DNA of 64,000 bases from Puccinia triticina (taxonomy: Eukaryota > Basidiomycota > Pucciniomycetes > Pucciniales > Pucciniaceae). The stretch lies in NCBI RefSeq assembly GCF_026914185.1, contig NC_070560.1, positions 5,075,501 through 5,139,500 of the forward strand, read 5' to 3'. The notes under the pieces were generated by a model. It was not told the DNA's origin. It did no database searches and was given only the letters and a program-made list of their open reading frames with translations. Made by a program: the position numbers and the translations under genes. Position 1 is the first letter of the stretch. Each line of letters opens with the position of its first letter. This document shows positions 47,001 to 59,518 of this stretch, one piece after another.

Positions 47001-49259
47001 CCTAGTAGCAGGAAGGAAATGCAATCCTTTCTTGGTTTTGCTGGTTACTACAGACAGCACATTGAGAAGTTTGCTGAGATAGCAAAACCTCTTACTGAGC
47101 TAACTAGGATTGATGTCATATATGAGATGACTCATCATAGGATAGTGGCATACAACTTGTTGAAAGAGAAACTGACTACAGCACCCTTACTACTGTTCCC
47201 AGACTGGGCCCATCCCTTTACACTATATGTAGATGCTAGCATGACTGGTCTAGGTGCTGCTTTACACCAAGTCCAAGTTATTGATGGAGTGAGGAAAGAA
47301 GGACCCATTGTTTTCATATCCAGACAACTAAAGGACAGTGAAACAAGATATGGTGCTAGTCAACTTGAATGCTTATGTCTAGTTTGGGCCCTAGAAAAAC
47401 TCCATTACTACTTGGATGGCAGTGTCTTTCATGTTGTAACAGATTGCACAGCTCTGAGATCTCTGCTGAACATGAAGACTCCCAACAGACATATGCTCAG
47501 GTGGCAGATTGCCATTCAGGAATACAGAGGCAATATGACCATCATCCACAGAGATGGGAACATTCACAAGAATGCTGATGGACTCAGCAGATGGGCTTTA
47601 CCAAATGATCCAAGTAACCCTGCTTATGACCCAGAAGATAAAGATGATGATAGGTTCCCCATCATGGGTATACATGTCTCTACCTTCAAGAATGAATTCT
47701 TTGACTCAGTAAGAGAAGGTTACCAGCAAGACAAGAACACTACTATCTTGTCTGAGCTTTTGCTGAAGGATGCCAAGGATTCCCAACTAAAAAACTCTCT
47801 ACAGGAACCTTGGAGAAAGTTATATGATGAAGGAAGATTCTCACTTTTCGATGGCCTCATCTACTTCAGAGAAAAACACAATTCTGTGCTGGTTCTAGCT
47901 GATAAAGACAGCATTAACACAATCTTGCATGAATGCCATGACAGTGTCTACTCTGGTCATCTTTCTGAAGACAGAACTTTGGAAAAAGTAGCTGATACTG
48001 CTTGGTGGGCTAATTGGAGACAAGACACTGGTGAATACTGCTCTTCCTGTGATAGATGCCAGAAAGCCAATAAAGCCACAGGCAAGAGATTTGGACTGCT
48101 GATGAAAATAGAAGAACCTTCAAAGCCATGGGATGTGATTAACATGGATTGGGTAACATCCTTGTCCCCTGGAGGAGCTGCTAGTTCCAATGCTTGTCTG
48201 GTAATAGTAGACAGATACTCTAAGACCCCAATATTTGTACCCTGCTTCAAAGATGAATCTGCCATGGACACTGCCATACTGTTTTGGAACAGAGTAATGC
48301 CTAGAACTGGCATCCCCAGAATCATCATCTCTGACAGAGATCCTAAGTTCACATCTGAATTCTGGACTGGCTTACATAGCATGCTAGGAACAAAACTCTC
48401 CTTCTCCACTGCTTACCACCCTCAGACTGATGGATTAGCTGAAAGGATGATCCAAACACTTGAAGACATGATCAGGAGGTTTTGTGCATATGGTCTAGAA
48501 TTCAAAGACAATGATGGTTACACTCATGACTGGGTTTCACTCCTACCAATCCTTGAGCTAGCTTATTGCACCAGCATACATTCAACTACTGGAAAACCTC
48601 CTGCCATCCTGGAGAAAGGCTGGATCCCAAACCTTCCCAGGAATTTCTTGAAACAAGACTCTGTAGACATCCATCCTACTGCTCTTGCCTATGGGAAAAT
48701 CTTTGAGAAAGCTAGAAAACATGCAGAACAATGCATAACAGAAGCTACATCCTACAACAAAGAGAGATGGGACAAGACTCACAAAGAACCATGCTTTAAA
48801 GTTGGTGATAAAGTCCTAATATCCACTGCAAACTTTAACAACCTGTCTGGCCCTAAGAAGATGAGAGACTCCTTCACTGGACCATTCTTTGTGAAAGCTT
48901 TACATGGGAAGAATGCTGTAGAAGTGATTCTGACTGAAGAGTTCAGCAGAAAACATCCTACATTTCCTGTCAGCTTGGTGAAACCATACAAAGACCCCAA
49001 TCCAGATAAGTTCCCCTTGAGACAGAAGGTTAAAGTTGTTATTCCCCCCATGGATAAGACCCCTCAGAATAAAGTCATACAGAAGATTCTCAGAGAGAAA
49101 AGATTGAGAGTAGAGAACAGAGATGTGATGATGTACTTAGCTAGATACAAGGGTATGAGTGCTGACCATGATGAATGGCTCCTAGAGAAGGACATTCCAG
49201 ACTCTGCTATCCTTCTCAGGAAGTTCAGAAGTGAAAAGAGGTCTACCCCTATGGTTTAA
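44034..49259 (+). CDS. Element B gag-pol polyprotein with chromodomain
   Basis: 1741 codons in the same frame as the leader, following its TAA; the first in-frame ATG is near 44120. Domains: coiled coil (residues ~1-95), retrotransposon gag (~185-300), CCHC knuckle [14 protein letters not shown] (408), aspartic protease LLDSGASCS (Asp 564), reverse transcriptase with YIDD (918), RNase H ([14 protein letters not shown], ~1065), integrase with an HHCC zinc part (~1300-1345) and catalytic Asp 1372, Asp 1434, Glu 1470 (D-D-35-E), and a C-terminal chromodomain ([16 protein letters not shown], ~1695-1725). The domain order RT-RNaseH-IN-chromo places it among Ty3 chromoviruses. Every catalytic motif checked is intact, so it may be active apart from the upstream TAA question. 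Confidence 0.93.
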   Translation: MEQLRKHIDEKLESVQDLILVNESQCQSNMDTLGKSLSTMEDKMSNKLSSLENQMSDLQVNEHNRFEQVKRRCSDISSVVNSVNSRLEALIEPVNRDHPPHISYNNPMLNVQQEEQNNQEHKKHPQHSDSHRPVPNWDSTPLPDSHHHTRANSYKPTVNENSPNANDEFPYIDHGPIDYDTRRELWKSIPKNSEWDKFSGELPYNHELWIKNTDILVRDYLMLDNMIISRLTILLTDTARNWYLGIRDKCGNKSWAWWKNAIRNKFGTENWKWKMQQEFEGDHFAYDGRKIHKWFGTQRERLKAYQPELSEYLICEKILKQCPANLEHAVKSRYKRDATEMSFEDMVIIAEEVIDRVMKRNKPVSNNYNTPNRSHWRNSPAPEKADKPSDSSTKKNPASAPEKEKLICHFCKQTGHFSRECPKKKNRINNVGMDDDDDPKSDNGEDQGEQQKSESELDEEEENHRTNHMILAMDNGNGGNYDPLVDFGFGAHAVECEINQDFSIAEIQAETHQPQTWDKSCQSSHIEDARLMKCKPDRGKAHLTGKANLTTVLIDSREHSCLLDSGASCSIISNKLLDSIIPEWENKLMPINHAKFHSCSDQLQPMGIIEMALVFPHTKGSIRILAEFVVMKNARINYLILGNDYMSLYGFDITNSKERFFTIGNENKRKKFSFKSHHLEKMSPSNEIPAVKKSHPQLQQFIVEELCEAKFSDKLTIEQKEKLFEVLFNNKLAFSNTNQPLGAIKGHEVHLKLTTERPHPPLLRRPTYPASPKSREALEQHIEELVNLNVLRKVGHNEVVEITTPVIIAWHNGKSRMVGDFRALNSYTASDRYPIPKISETLNNLAKAKFLTSMDVLKGFHQNVIAEDSRHLLRIIMHKGIYEYLRMPFGIKNAPSHFQRIMDIEFRKEIDEKWVIIYIDDIIIMSNTWEEHLTRIDRILKVVINMNMKISLKKCNFGFDQIKALGHLVSGIAIGIDQNKVAAVLQKPVPSSRKEMQSFLGFAGYYRQHIEKFAEIAKPLTELTRIDVIYEMTHHRIVAYNLLKEKLTTAPLLLFPDWAHPFTLYVDASMTGLGAALHQVQVIDGVRKEGPIVFISRQLKDSETRYGASQLECLCLVWALEKLHYYLDGSVFHVVTDCTALRSLLNMKTPNRHMLRWQIAIQEYRGNMTIIHRDGNIHKNADGLSRWALPNDPSNPAYDPEDKDDDRFPIMGIHVSTFKNEFFDSVREGYQQDKNTTILSELLLKDAKDSQLKNSLQEPWRKLYDEGRFSLFDGLIYFREKHNSVLVLADKDSINTILHECHDSVYSGHLSEDRTLEKVADTAWWANWRQDTGEYCSSCDRCQKANKATGKRFGLLMKIEEPSKPWDVINMDWVTSLSPGGAASSNACLVIVDRYSKTPIFVPCFKDESAMDTAILFWNRVMPRTGIPRIIISDRDPKFTSEFWTGLHSMLGTKLSFSTAYHPQTDGLAERMIQTLEDMIRRFCAYGLEFKDNDGYTHDWVSLLPILELAYCTSIHSTTGKPPAILEKGWIPNLPRNFLKQDSVDIHPTALAYGKIFEKARKHAEQCITEATSYNKERWDKTHKEPCFKVGDKVLISTANFNNLSGPKKMRDSFTGPFFVKALHGKNAVEVILTEEFSRKHPTFPVSLVKPYKDPNPDKFPLRQKVKVVIPPMDKTPQNKVIQKILREKRLRVENRDVMMYLARYKGMSADHDEWLLEKDIPDSAILLRKFRSEKRSTPMV

Positions 49260-49296
49260 TTTCTTACAGAAATCCAACCTTTTTGGTGGTAGGGAA

Positions 49297-50168
49297 TGTC
49301 AGCCTTAGAGTCATCACAGCTGACCCAAAGTCTGCCTTTTATCTACTTTTACATATGAATTGCTTTATATCTTTTCCATCTTAAGAGATATCCTTATTCT
49401 GACTTCATATTCTGTTTCCTCACGCAATTTTAACCCTAGTTACAACTCACAAATTCTTTGTAACTCTACTCCTTCCCTGAGTCCTTGAGTTGTGGCGCGC
49501 ATGCGCAGTTGTGACGTGTCAGCGCTACCAGGCGCGCCAAACCACATGTACATATGTAATTACATAAGCAAACTGTGAAAATTTTCGAAGTCAGGATCCC
49601 CCTTGCCTGAGGAGGATCTACAGACTTCAGACCACCCAGAACCACACCGCAGATAACCCAGGATCACCTTACAAGAGGATACCACGCTCCCAGTACTCCT
49701 ACCGTCACAGGCGCCTAGGATATTGACAGTAAGTATACTCTTCATTTGAACCTTGATTATCCAGAGTGATTCTCTGTGCCTCCTGATTGCTCCTCTTTAT
49801 TGCTTTCACCTCTACTATTCTCAAGATCAAAGGTTACTCTGTTAATCCTAGAATCAGTCTAAAAATCAGAGCAGATTAGTATTACTATTCTGTGTCCCCC
49901 CACCGTCTCCTTGGTGCGCGCGGAGGCTGTAGCCCTTGTTGGTCTGGCACAGCTGTCCTTATCACTTTTCCAGGTGATTCAAGTAGACTTTTGAGGATCC
50001 TCCTACAAGGAGTAGATAGACCCCCTCCAGATCATTATATCCTCTGTCTCTTTCTCTTTCTTTCTCTTTCTCTCTTCTCTCTGATTGTAGTTCTTTATCC
50101 CAAGAAATACAACCAGTGCCTCCCACTTTTCTTGTGTCCTGTAGCCACTATAGAGGCTCAGGCTCACA
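49297..50168 (+). repeat. 3' LTR of element B
   Basis: Identical in length to the 5' LTR with one visible substitution, followed by the target duplication TAGAT and element A's integrase frame. The open frame 49892-50446 that starts in the LTR is chimeric by chance. Confidence 0.95.
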
Positions 50169-50620
50169 TAGATGGACTTCTTTACTTCAGACATAAACAC
50201 TCTAGTGTTTTGGTACTAAGTAATAAAGATCAAATCAAAGACATCCTGAAGGAATGCCATGATAATGTGAATTCTGGCCACTTCTCTGAAGAGAGAACAG
50301 TGGAAAGAATCAAACAAACTGCGTGGTGGATTGACTGGAAAGAACAAGTACATGATTATATCCAATCTTGTGATGCGTGCCAGAAAGGAAACAAACAGAC
50401 TGGTAAAAGATTTGGATTACTCCAGAAAATTGCAGAACCCACATAGAAATGGGAAATAGTCAATATGGATTTTGTTACAGGACTGCCCCCAGGAGGACCC
50501 TATTCTTACAACTCAGTCCTTGTTGTTGTAGACAGATTTTCCAAGAGGGCCAGATTCATCCCTAATCACAAAGATGACACAGATATGGAAGTAGCTATGC
50601 TATTTTGGAACAGAATCATG
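50169..50620 (+). pseudogene. Element A integrase, N-terminal part only
   Basis: The frame continues from 40842: zinc-binding HHCC region (ECHDNVNSGHFSEERT, SCDACQKGN) and the first catalytic Asp (VNMDFVTGLPPGG). TAG at 50444-50446 interrupts it between these parts. Similarity to element B ends exactly after FWNRIM at 50620; the second Asp and Glu are missing. Confidence 0.85.
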
Positions 50621-50656
50621 CACCAGGGATGTTTCCATGGCACTTGCATGCAAGTG
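50621..50656 (+). mobile_element. Candidate left end of a CAC-type DNA element
   Basis: CACCAGGGATGTTTCCATGG is followed by the 16-bp palindrome CACTTGCATGCAAGTG (50641-50656) and CATG. The layout CACCAGG...CACTTG-ATG-CAAGTG...CATG parallels the terminus at 30495. It sits exactly where element A's integrase is cut. A matching right end was not found in the window. Confidence 0.45.
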
Positions 50657-52089
50657 CTTTCATGTAACTTTTTTGAGTGAACCTTCCGTAACTTCTAGGA
50701 AGTAGGTATGGAGTTGGTTGTAAGGCATTTGGTTCTCAGTATGATGTTATGTGTAACTTGGGTTGATATATAAATCATTCATCATCCTCATGTGTTGTCA
50801 ACGTCAAACGGATGTCATATCCTACCTATCATGGAAAACTTGTATTGCAAGAACAGTTGGGAATAATGTTATGTGTATATTTTGGACTTTCCCAATGTTC
50901 ATTGCAACACTATCTTCAGCCCCAAACCTACAGCATATGCAGAAATATTATACGAAATAGATTATAGTTCAGTGATGAGAAATGATTTATTAGATTCAAA
51001 AAAAGACCTATTTTTAGATATGATCACAATTGTTTCAACTGGATTGGTTTGATTCACTTTAAGATCACATCAACAATACCAATCCAAATTAAAGCCCTAT
51101 CCCTTTGTACATGTCTTACAAGATGTGAGTTCTTGAATTCAAAAATTTCAATGAGAGAAATTTGCAAGGATTGAGGTAATATAGATTATATTCCAATTCA
51201 TCTTCAGGTATGGTTTGGAACATAGTTTACATTCAGGTGCAACCAGGAGGAAATTATTGTGGAACTTGAGGAGTCTCTTTTTGCAAGTAAGACTCAAATT
51301 AGATTTTGATATCCACACACCCTCAAGTGGAGATAAAGACTGATAGAGTTAGACTCGTTCAATGTGAGGAATTTATTTGCTTTCCATAGGAAGGAATTAT
51401 CAAGCCAAGATACTCTGGGTGGGCACCTCCTCTCACAAATCAAATTCTCTGCATATCTATTATCTGTGAATTGGAATTTGGGTGTAATGGTTTTAAGGCA
51501 CATTTCTTATCAACAATATAATTCCTTCTCATGTTTGACCTCATGAAAATGAAATCTTTCATGCCCCCCAATAAGGCATGCAGGGATTTTAGACAACATT
51601 GGCTGCAAATCTGCCTCCGTAAGAGCTACCACATCCATTTGATTTGCAAATATAACCTCTGCTTTCAAATGGAAGTTAGAGCAAGTGATGGACCAGAGTG
51701 AGTGTCTCATGATTCCCATTTCAATTTTTTGGAAGATTGAAAGGGTTATTTGAAGTTTCTTCTGAAGATTAGATGCAAAAGATTGGTTTGTCTGTAAATA
51801 TGTTTTTGTTTGGAGACAAATAACTTTTCAGTATTGAATCCAATTGGTAGATTAAAGTCCATTTTAGACTGTTAAACATTTCTGGTAGCCTCACATTTGG
51901 ACTTACTTTGAAATGTGTCAAAATAAAATGAGCAAAGGCATGTGTAAGTTTTGTCTGGAAAGCTAGATATCAAATCAAAAATTTGGGGAACAAGAAGCTC
52001 AAGTAAAATTTAATTTGAAGACGTAAAAAGGCAAGCAAAGAGATAAAATTAAAGAAAGGAGAATTAAGCAGTCAGAAAATATGAGCAGA
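50657..52089. other. Region without supported genes
   Basis: AT-rich; only short open frames on both strands. No repeat family from the left part is present. Confidence 0.6.
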
Positions 52090-53629
52090 CTACAACTTCT
52101 TCTGAGCATTTTCTATTTGTTTTTGTTGGCCGGCCACTTCAAGGGAGGGAGCGGTGCAATTAATGTAAGCAACTACAGCATTAGACATAGCTTCAGACAT
52201 TTGACAAGAGAAACCTATACAAGTGTACTTGTCTGATGGAGAAGCTCCAGGAAGAGTCTGGTATATGTGATCCCTGGACCTGAAAACACAGAGAGTAACA
52301 CCCAAAACATGGTGCAAGTCCAAGCAAAGCTGAAAATTCCTAAATGTGAATTGACCTCCTACCATATCAAACCCTTCATCAGCCAAAATTGGGTCGTCTT
52401 CTGAGGCGGTCCTTGGGTTGAAGATGGGAATCCAGCAAACAAGAGTCCAATGGTTGGCATCGGTGTCAACGTGGGGTCCGTTGTGGAAGTTGTACATGGT
52501 GAAGGTGAGAAAAGAGGCGAAGTTGAGAGCATCGTAAGGCATAGGATACTCCATGTGAGACATGGATGGCAAGTTGTTCTCGATGAGGGTTTTGCGGTAC
52601 GATTCAAAGACGCCAGGGGCAAGGTGTTGGAGCTGGAGTGAGATGAAATCACCTGCTTCTTTGATTGAGGTTGCCTCATCTTTAGGATTGTACTTGGCCA
52701 GGATCATCATCTTGCGGAGTTTACCAACAGAGCAATAACGTCCAAACGACTCTTTCTTACATCCCTTACGCCATCCATCAGCACACATCCATCCTTCCAT
52801 TTGAGGCCCGTTGTTTTTCACCCGCTCAACATAATGCATCCTGTCAAAGAAGTGACAGACTAGTTTCTCCCAACCTTGAATCTCTTCTGGAGACATTGAA
52901 TCAAAAGGGACATATTTGACCTTGCAGAATGCCGGCTGACCGCGAGGCGAGGCAATGCACGTTCCGTGAGTGAAGTGATGATACTGTTGTAGCTTTCATT
53001 GCTGGTGATTGGTTCTGAGGGTTGGAGGTCTTCCTGGCGGCTAGGGGGCACAAGGTAGAAGTAGATGTGTTCGGTAGTGTTGTTGTCGTTGTTGTCGTTG
53101 TTGTCGTTATCGTTGTTGTTGGGATCAGGAGGAGGAATTTTTTCGTTATTGACTTGTTCTGGAGTCTCACTAGTGGAGGCGGATGCTTGAAACGGGGAAA
53201 CAGCAATTGCTTTCTTCAACGCCCATCGCTTAACGTTTTTCCCCAGGCGCACCCTTTTGCGGGATGAGTTCCTGTTTTGATACAAGTTAGTCAAGCCTTG
53301 GCATCTTGAGAAAGACATAGGTATACAGAGAAAAAATATTTGCGGGAAAGGGCCGGGTCTGAATAGATGCTCAGTCCAACAGCACCAATCCTGCAGCAAC
53401 CCTCCTCCAATAGACTGAGAATACACAGTGGTCAACCGGGCCTGAATGGATGCTCAGGCCAACAGCATTGACCACCTGCTCATAAACCAGCAATAATGTC
53501 AAGGAGGAAGGAAAATATTGCTTACTCTTCATCTCCATGGTCTGCAGATCGCTTGTTGGGTCCGCTAACGTTGACACTAGGATCCCGGGTGTTGAGCTGC
53601 GGAGGCACGGTTTTATGTTGGTTCTGCAT
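52090..53629 (-). CDS. Tet/JBP-like 2OG-Fe(II) oxygenase
   Basis: Proposed exons: 53629-53527 (ATG 53629, donor GTAAGC), 53271 to about 53056 (acceptor aaaacag) and 52983-52090 (acceptor ctacaacag), ending TAG. The N-terminus is low-complexity with a basic KRVRLGKNVKR and an Asn/Asp run. The last exon contains a jelly-roll dioxygenase of the Tet/JBP-like type common in rusts: GTCIASPRGQPAFCKVKYVPF, then FHNGPHVDTD with the iron-binding HxD, and FRSRDHIYQTLPG with the distal His about 85 residues later. The family oxidises methylated bases in animals and hydroxylates thymine in trypanosomes; the rust substrate is unknown. In other fungi such genes travel with KDZ transposons (Iyer and colleagues); no KDZ transposase was seen here. 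The exon 2/3 join is tentative. Confidence 0.75.
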
Positions 53630-56551
53630 TGCGGAATGAAGCGTGTTTTGTCTTTCGATGAAAGCTATGTGACAATAGCGTAAGGTTAGAAGAATCATAC
53701 ATATGTTAGCTTCCTGTAGCAAACGGTGATTTATTCATCATTATGTCATTTGATCAATTGATTCATTGATTGATCAATTGATTGATCTATTGAAAGGAAG
53801 GCAAGCAAATGCTTCAACTCACTTCCTTGTATGTAGGTATGTTGAACGATTGTTTGTTTTCACACTCTTGAAGCCAAAAAAGAAAGCCGGGTCCTAGTGA
53901 TGACGCTGTCAGAGCCTGATCAAGGACATTGTTCAAAATGATACATATTGAAGCAAGGGAAGGTTTTTGTGTTAGCAACAATGAATGCTCAGAGTGGAAG
54001 GAGTACATACGAGGGGGTGAGATGAGAACGATTGGCCCTGAAAGAGACAAAGCATCATGGTCAGTTGGAGGATTAATTAATTGATCAATTAATGGGGAGG
54101 AAGCGAAGATTCTAAAGTTCGGAATGGAATGAAGAATGTTATACATACACAGTTTCCGAGTCAGGAGGAGCTGTTTACCTGCGGTTGCTTGAAAGATAAG
54201 TTGTACGCGCAAGCAATCGTGCGCGCGATTAATCGTTCGTTCGTTTGATTGTTTGATCGTTCGATTGTTTGTTTGTTTGATTGTTCAGTAGTTTGTTCGT
54301 TTGATCGGTTGAATCGTTTGCTTGTTTGTTGCTCTGCAGCGAGGGAGATGAGCTACCGGTCAAGAAGGTTGATTGATTGGAGCAAGGCAGAGTGATGGTT
54401 GTTTTAGAAGTGCAGATGAGTTTTTGGAAGTGTTAATACTGACACATGAAGAGACCAGTCAGGATTTCTGAGTTCCAGCGAACTCGAGTTCCTGCAAATC
54501 GTGTTTGCTGCAACGTGGAGGGGGCTTGAGTTAAGCCATCTGGGAATCCTGAGTTCGAGGCACCCACTGTGCAATTTGGCTTGCTTCAGCAGGAAAGCAA
54601 ATAAATTCAGGATTAATGTACCAACTCGCACAGCAATTCTGCACATTTCAACTGCAGAACCCACATTGGGCACTGCAAATTCACACTTAGGCTTCCGTGG
54701 TGTTGAAACCAACCTGACAATTACCATCAAAAGGGTAATCCATACATGCTTCAATATGAGAGACAAAATAAGGAGAATACTTTTGCCAAGATACTAGATT
54801 AGAACAAATCGAAAAACTCAAGTTACACATGTGCAAAAGGTGAAAAAGGTCTCTATGAAATGGAAAGCTGGACAGATGCACAGATTTTCAGTTAAAGCGG
54901 GCAGTGGCTGTTTCATTTCAAAGAGAATAATGAGATGTGTGATGCCGTGAATACTCTGCATGAGCGAAGATGTCGGCCAGCAAAGAAGTGTTTGCCTATT
55001 TCCAACAAACATTTGAAATTTATGCAATTTTAATCAAAAACTTGAATTGTTGCAAATACTTAAGAGAGATGACAGGAATTCCATGGTCCTCAATAATTAC
55101 AGGGTACTCAAAACTGTACCAGCCTGCAAAGTGGGGTGCTTCGTGAGTGAGGAATTATGTAGTATACATATATAGGATTAGACAAGATCAGTGGGTCTAT
55201 GATTTGCAGGATGCTAGTTTCTGGAGCATACACATGAAAATTTGCATTGCGTGAAGAAAATTTTGCTGTGATTTTGATCAGTATTAAAGCAGAAGACATG
55301 TTCCACATAGTTCAACTGTTAATCAAATCCAACACTTCAACCTGATGAGAAGCCTCATAGTCATGAGGAAAAGGGACATTAACATAATCACATGACTTTT
55401 GGATGAGTTGAGATGTTTTTGAAAGAACCTTCCAGGAGAGAATAAAAATCTAAATCTAAATCTAAATCACTACTTTTGGTTTGCATAAGAATAACATGAT
55501 CTTTCACATACAACTGAAATGAAGTAACACAATGCAAACAATCAACGTGAAATTGATGCACGGTGCTAGTGAAACAGAGAAATTCAAATGTCATTTTCTT
55601 GATGGGAAAGCTGATGGTACCCTTTTGGTGTGGCTTTTGCGGTGTTGGTGCAGTGGACTTTTATCAAGTTTGAGATGAGCTGAAAATTGTGTGGCAAAAA
55701 ACAATCCAATACCTATACATGATATGGATTTATGAGTCTATAAATGGAATAGGCCCCCCCCTTAAAATCTTTTGCGGAGGAAGTATGAGATGCTATCCTG
55801 GAATCGAATACAAATCAATGCCTTCAGCTCTTGGTTCTGATTTTCCAATCTGTTTGGAGATGATTGCTTCAATGCAACTGTGAATTAGATATTGTTGAGG
55901 AGGTTTCAAATCACAAGAGGAAGATTTGAGGAGCTGGCACAATCAGGTTTGGATACATTGAAGTCAGGTCACTGTTAGTGTAGTTTGTTTGATCAAATAA
56001 ACTAAACATGAAAAGACAAGTATGCTACGTTTTCATAGGCTTCTGACTTAACCATTCTGTGACAACATCATAGATTTTGGGGGGGATCTCCCCTGGAATA
56101 TGCCAGCATTAAATTACCAGGCACTTTTTTTGGGATGTACTTGTGTGTAACATTGAAAATCGTTGTGAAAAACTGGTATTAGACATTGGGTGAAAATATG
56201 TTGAAGGAGGTATATCCCTAAAAAAATTCATTTCAGACAGTTGGGATATGAATACAGGTACACAAGCATGCAGGTACTGTGCATTGAGATGAATTACGCT
56301 GTCAGGGAGTGTCAGTTGGGATATCACCCAACTGCAGTTCAAAACTGTGATACATGTTAACTGGCTAGCAAGAGGGGTGAACAATTTACATTTCTTTACC
56401 CCCTCCACTTCGAGAAGGGAAGGATAAGATGTATATATTGGACTGACATCAAATGGTGAACTGGCGTTTTATTGTCATATGAAAAATAGTGCTTCGACAG
56501 TTTTTATTTGAGGTGGGGGTGCTGGCTGAGGTTGAATCTTCCAGCACAGAA
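53630..56551. other. Intergenic, with simple repeats
   Basis: Contains ttgatcaattgattgatt-type repeats near 53745-53795 and 54060-54090, and a gtttgatcgttcg-type tract at 54225-54325. There are only short open frames and no supported gene. Confidence 0.55.
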
Positions 56552-56595
56552 GGCTTGTCACCAAAACGTACGCGCGTACGTTTTGGTGACAAGCC
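56552..56595. repeat. Perfect 44-bp palindrome, copy 1
   Basis: Each half is GGCTTGTCACCAAAACGTACG plus C. The central 36 bp are identical to copy 2 at 62762. CpG/TpA-rich core CGTACGCGCGTACG. Confidence 0.95.
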
Positions 56596-57294
56596 CTAGC
56601 TATTCCATTTTGAGGCAGAAATATGCAGGGAATTGATTTTTTTGGGCAGAAATACGTGGTGAATTGATGTGTTTGGCCCTTATAGTTTACATAAAAATTA
56701 TACAGGAGTGGAGATACCGGTCAAATTCATTTTGGACAAAGGCCTATCGTAGTTCAATGTGGTGTAAGCACTTCATTTGTGAATCATTTTCTCAAACATA
56801 AAGCCTCACAAACAATGCTGCATCACATGGTGATCATTTCCTTTGTGCTTCTGCATACATAACACCTACATATTGCTTTTGGGGTTTTGCGTATAGTTAT
56901 TCATTATGTACGGCACAACCAAACATCCCCAAAAAACTAAACAGAAGCCCTTTTCTTATTTCTGCTGGTGTCCCTTAGACATCTCGACGTGTGCCACAAA
57001 TATTTATTGATTGGAAACCCCAAAGTCTAAACATCCCTGTGGTAATTTATTTGGATATGTGGTGGGACTCCCTTCTGTAAATCTTCTCCCCTTGATTAAA
57101 GAGTTGAAAGGGGTGAAGCAGCTATTGGTTGCAGAAATTGTGGTGGTATGTGGGGTTTTGGAACATGAGGTCCCACCAAAATAACTTAAATAGGAATGGT
57201 CCACCAATGATCAAACCCCTCATGATTATCAACTCCCCCTATACCTCCAGTACTGTTATCTGTCTCCAGACCTCCACATTAGAAATTTACGACA

Positions 57295-58183
57295 ATGTTT
57301 GAGATATCTGGAAACCTGCACATTTCTCTAGTGGATATCACATCGATTCATGGATCTTTAGATAATACTATCCATCTCACCACTGTGATCAGTTCCAATG
57401 ATATAGTCCAACATATCCCATATTCTGAACTGTCAAAATTCCATGTCATTCTAAAGTCATGCAGCCCAGATCCCCCTCCTTTCATTTACAATCCTGAAAC
57501 CCAAATCTTTTTCACTGGATACCTTACTGCTAGTACTTTTGGTGGTTACCCCGAGGTTACGGTTGGCGAAGGAAAGTGGGTGTTACACCAAGGCCAAAGC
57601 TTTGAATTGGTCAAGGAATTTCACAAGGCTCGCGTCTGGGGATCTGGATATGTGGTAAAGGTTAATTACAATTGGACTGCTTGTCGACAAAGCTATGTGA
57701 CTGTTCAGGACGCATTACCAAAGAAGGTACGCTGTCTGGTGAAACTAGGTGATAGTTATATGAATTTTGAACTCACTTAGAACTCATGCAAACTGATTGC
57801 AGGGGGCCTCGATCTGACTTCTTGCCTGGGACTCTGAACTTTTGGGGAAAATGTGTCAGCTTCAACGTGGGGACTGGATCAAGTTTGGTGGTAAGGCTGG
57901 GATTGAATCCTATAAGGATGCTCACATTGTGGAAACAACAGTAAGTGATCAGCTGCCACACTTTCCCACTCCTGCTTCTTGTGCTGGGTTACAATTGACA
58001 CTTATTTTTTGCGAAGGTCAACAGCCTCGAAGTTTTAGGACGCTCAATATCAACCAGATATTTCCTCAGGTCAAATCCCAAAAAAATTCAACAGTTAAAC
58101 GTAGACGATTGGGCACTGGTGAAGTTACCAAAGAGAAGGAACGGAAAAAAGAGATCATTTCATTCAGCCTTGAACAGATTTAA
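57295..58183 (+). CDS. Uncharacterised protein, probably multi-exon
   Basis: ATG 57295 opens 161 codons with even composition (DITSIHGSLDNTIHL, TQIFFTGYLTAST). A later open frame (57842-58183) encodes LPHFPTPASCAGLQLTL and a basic tail with KRRRLGTGE, a possible nuclear signal. Between them an alternative frame after gattgcag (SDFLPGTLNFWGKCVSF) ends at a good donor (aacaaca|gtaagt), so at least three exons are likely; phases of the first join were not resolved. IFFTGYLTAS is faintly like module 1 of the Helitron OB-like family, which may be coincidence. No family recognised. Confidence 0.45.
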
Positions 58184-59518
58184 GTGAAAATACAACACTT
58201 CATCCTATTTCCTCTTTGTCTTTTCCCACTTCCCAAAAGTTTCCTCCTTCCCATCTTTGAGACATTGTTTGATGTGTTTCTTTGATAAAAAATGATGATG
58301 CTTTATCCAAGCCACATGAGATTTGTAAATTCTTGCTCCTCCTCATGCCAAATACCTGTGTAATGTTATTGAACCTTGATAGAGTATAGTTAGAATGTGC
58401 AAAAGGTTCCTTGGAGTAAGTGCAGTACTTTGCAGTTTGGGAGGCATAAGTCGTGATTCTCTGGCCAGCATATTGTTTTTTTGGATTGGAGAAAGTGCAA
58501 CAGGTGACTGCCTTTGCAGTATATAACACAGTTTGAGTTTAATACTGGATTTTACATGACACTTATCCCTTAACATGTCCAGCAAAGGTTTCTGTGTGAC
58601 CTTTGCTCCCTGACATATTCCTACATCTTGGTAATTTCAGAGAAAGAAAATCAAAGAAATGACTTTGAAGTGATTTCATCAGATAGCATTCAAGATTTTC
58701 AAGTGAATCCAAATGAAACTTATTCACATAAAATCAATTATCTCTCACCAATTCCCAGTGCAGAATAATCAAATAACCACACTGCTGGATGTGTCTACAT
58801 GAATCCTTTGAAACAAAGGAAGACTCAAATCGGTGAATTTTGACAGGAAACACTTTTACAGGGAGGCAAAAGACGGTCAACAGCCTCTTAGAATATCCCT
58901 AGTCTTGATTATTGTCTAAAGTAACAAACAAAAGTCACGTATGTGTAACTGAGATTTGGAATGAGTGCAAAGGACCTATTGACAATATTTCCTCCAGGTA
59001 TTATTCTCTTTCAGATAAGAGGGTGGTGGTCTGCACCGGAGCAAAAATTCACACAATTCCTATCACAAGGGTTCTACATGATAGCCTTCAATAGGTATAC
59101 TACAAGGGTAAGAAAAAGACAATTGCTTTATTTTAAAGCACATAGAACCTAGGAGCCAAGACAATCCTCATGTGACATAGTAAGGAGTTGACAGAGATCA
59201 GACTGCCTGAGTCAGGACAGGAAAAGAGGCCGATTTGGTTATTTTTGGGGCAAACAAGCAAATCTTCAAAAGTTTCATGTGCAATCTATTTCAACTCAAT
59301 GTCATTTTTATGTACACACTTTGGAGCACACAAAAATCTGACAATTTTCAGAACAAACAGCTAAGGAAGGCAGATATTGAACATAGGCAGCCATTTACCT
59401 GAAATGAAGAGAAAGGCACACTATCGTTGGCAGATTGGAGGAGCTGAAAGAGGGGGGTGTTGACACAGTGAAACAGGAGGGGGTTATGTACTGCAACAGA
59501 GCTACTCAAGGAGACACA
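58184..59518. other. Region without supported genes
   Basis: Short open frames only, no recognised repeat or domain. Confidence 0.5.

Larger units (their letters stand above)
40843..50168 (+). mobile_element. Full-length chromodomain Ty3 element B, 9.3 kb
   Basis: Two 872-bp LTRs (TGTCAGCC...GGCTCACA) differ by a single base as far as I can see (C/T in a CT-rich tract). The element is bordered by TAGAT on both sides (40838-40842, 50169-50173) and inserted within element A's pol gene. Internal part: spliced ORF1 (42144-43686), overlapping gag leader (42495-44033), gag-pol with C-terminal chromodomain (44034-49259), then a purine-rich tract (ggtggtagggaa) before the 3' LTR. Such LTR identity implies a recent insertion. 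Confidence 0.95.
33688..50620 (+). mobile_element. Ty3-type retrotransposon A, interrupted by element B
   Basis: 5' LTR 33688-35332, spliced ORF1 34965-36838, gag-pol 36142-40842, then element B (40843-50168), then the start of the integrase 50169-50620. The host reading frame runs on exactly if element B and one TAGAT copy are ignored. The 3' part, including the rest of integrase and the 3' LTR, is missing; the sequence changes abruptly at 50621. Confidence 0.85.

Noticed and set aside
49892..50446. A 184-codon open frame as a gene
   Set aside because: Chimera of LTR sequence and element A integrase created by the insertion of element B.
53814..54212. 132-codon minus-strand open frame as part of the dioxygenase gene
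   Set aside because: No in-phase join to exon 1, no conserved motif; composition looks noncoding.
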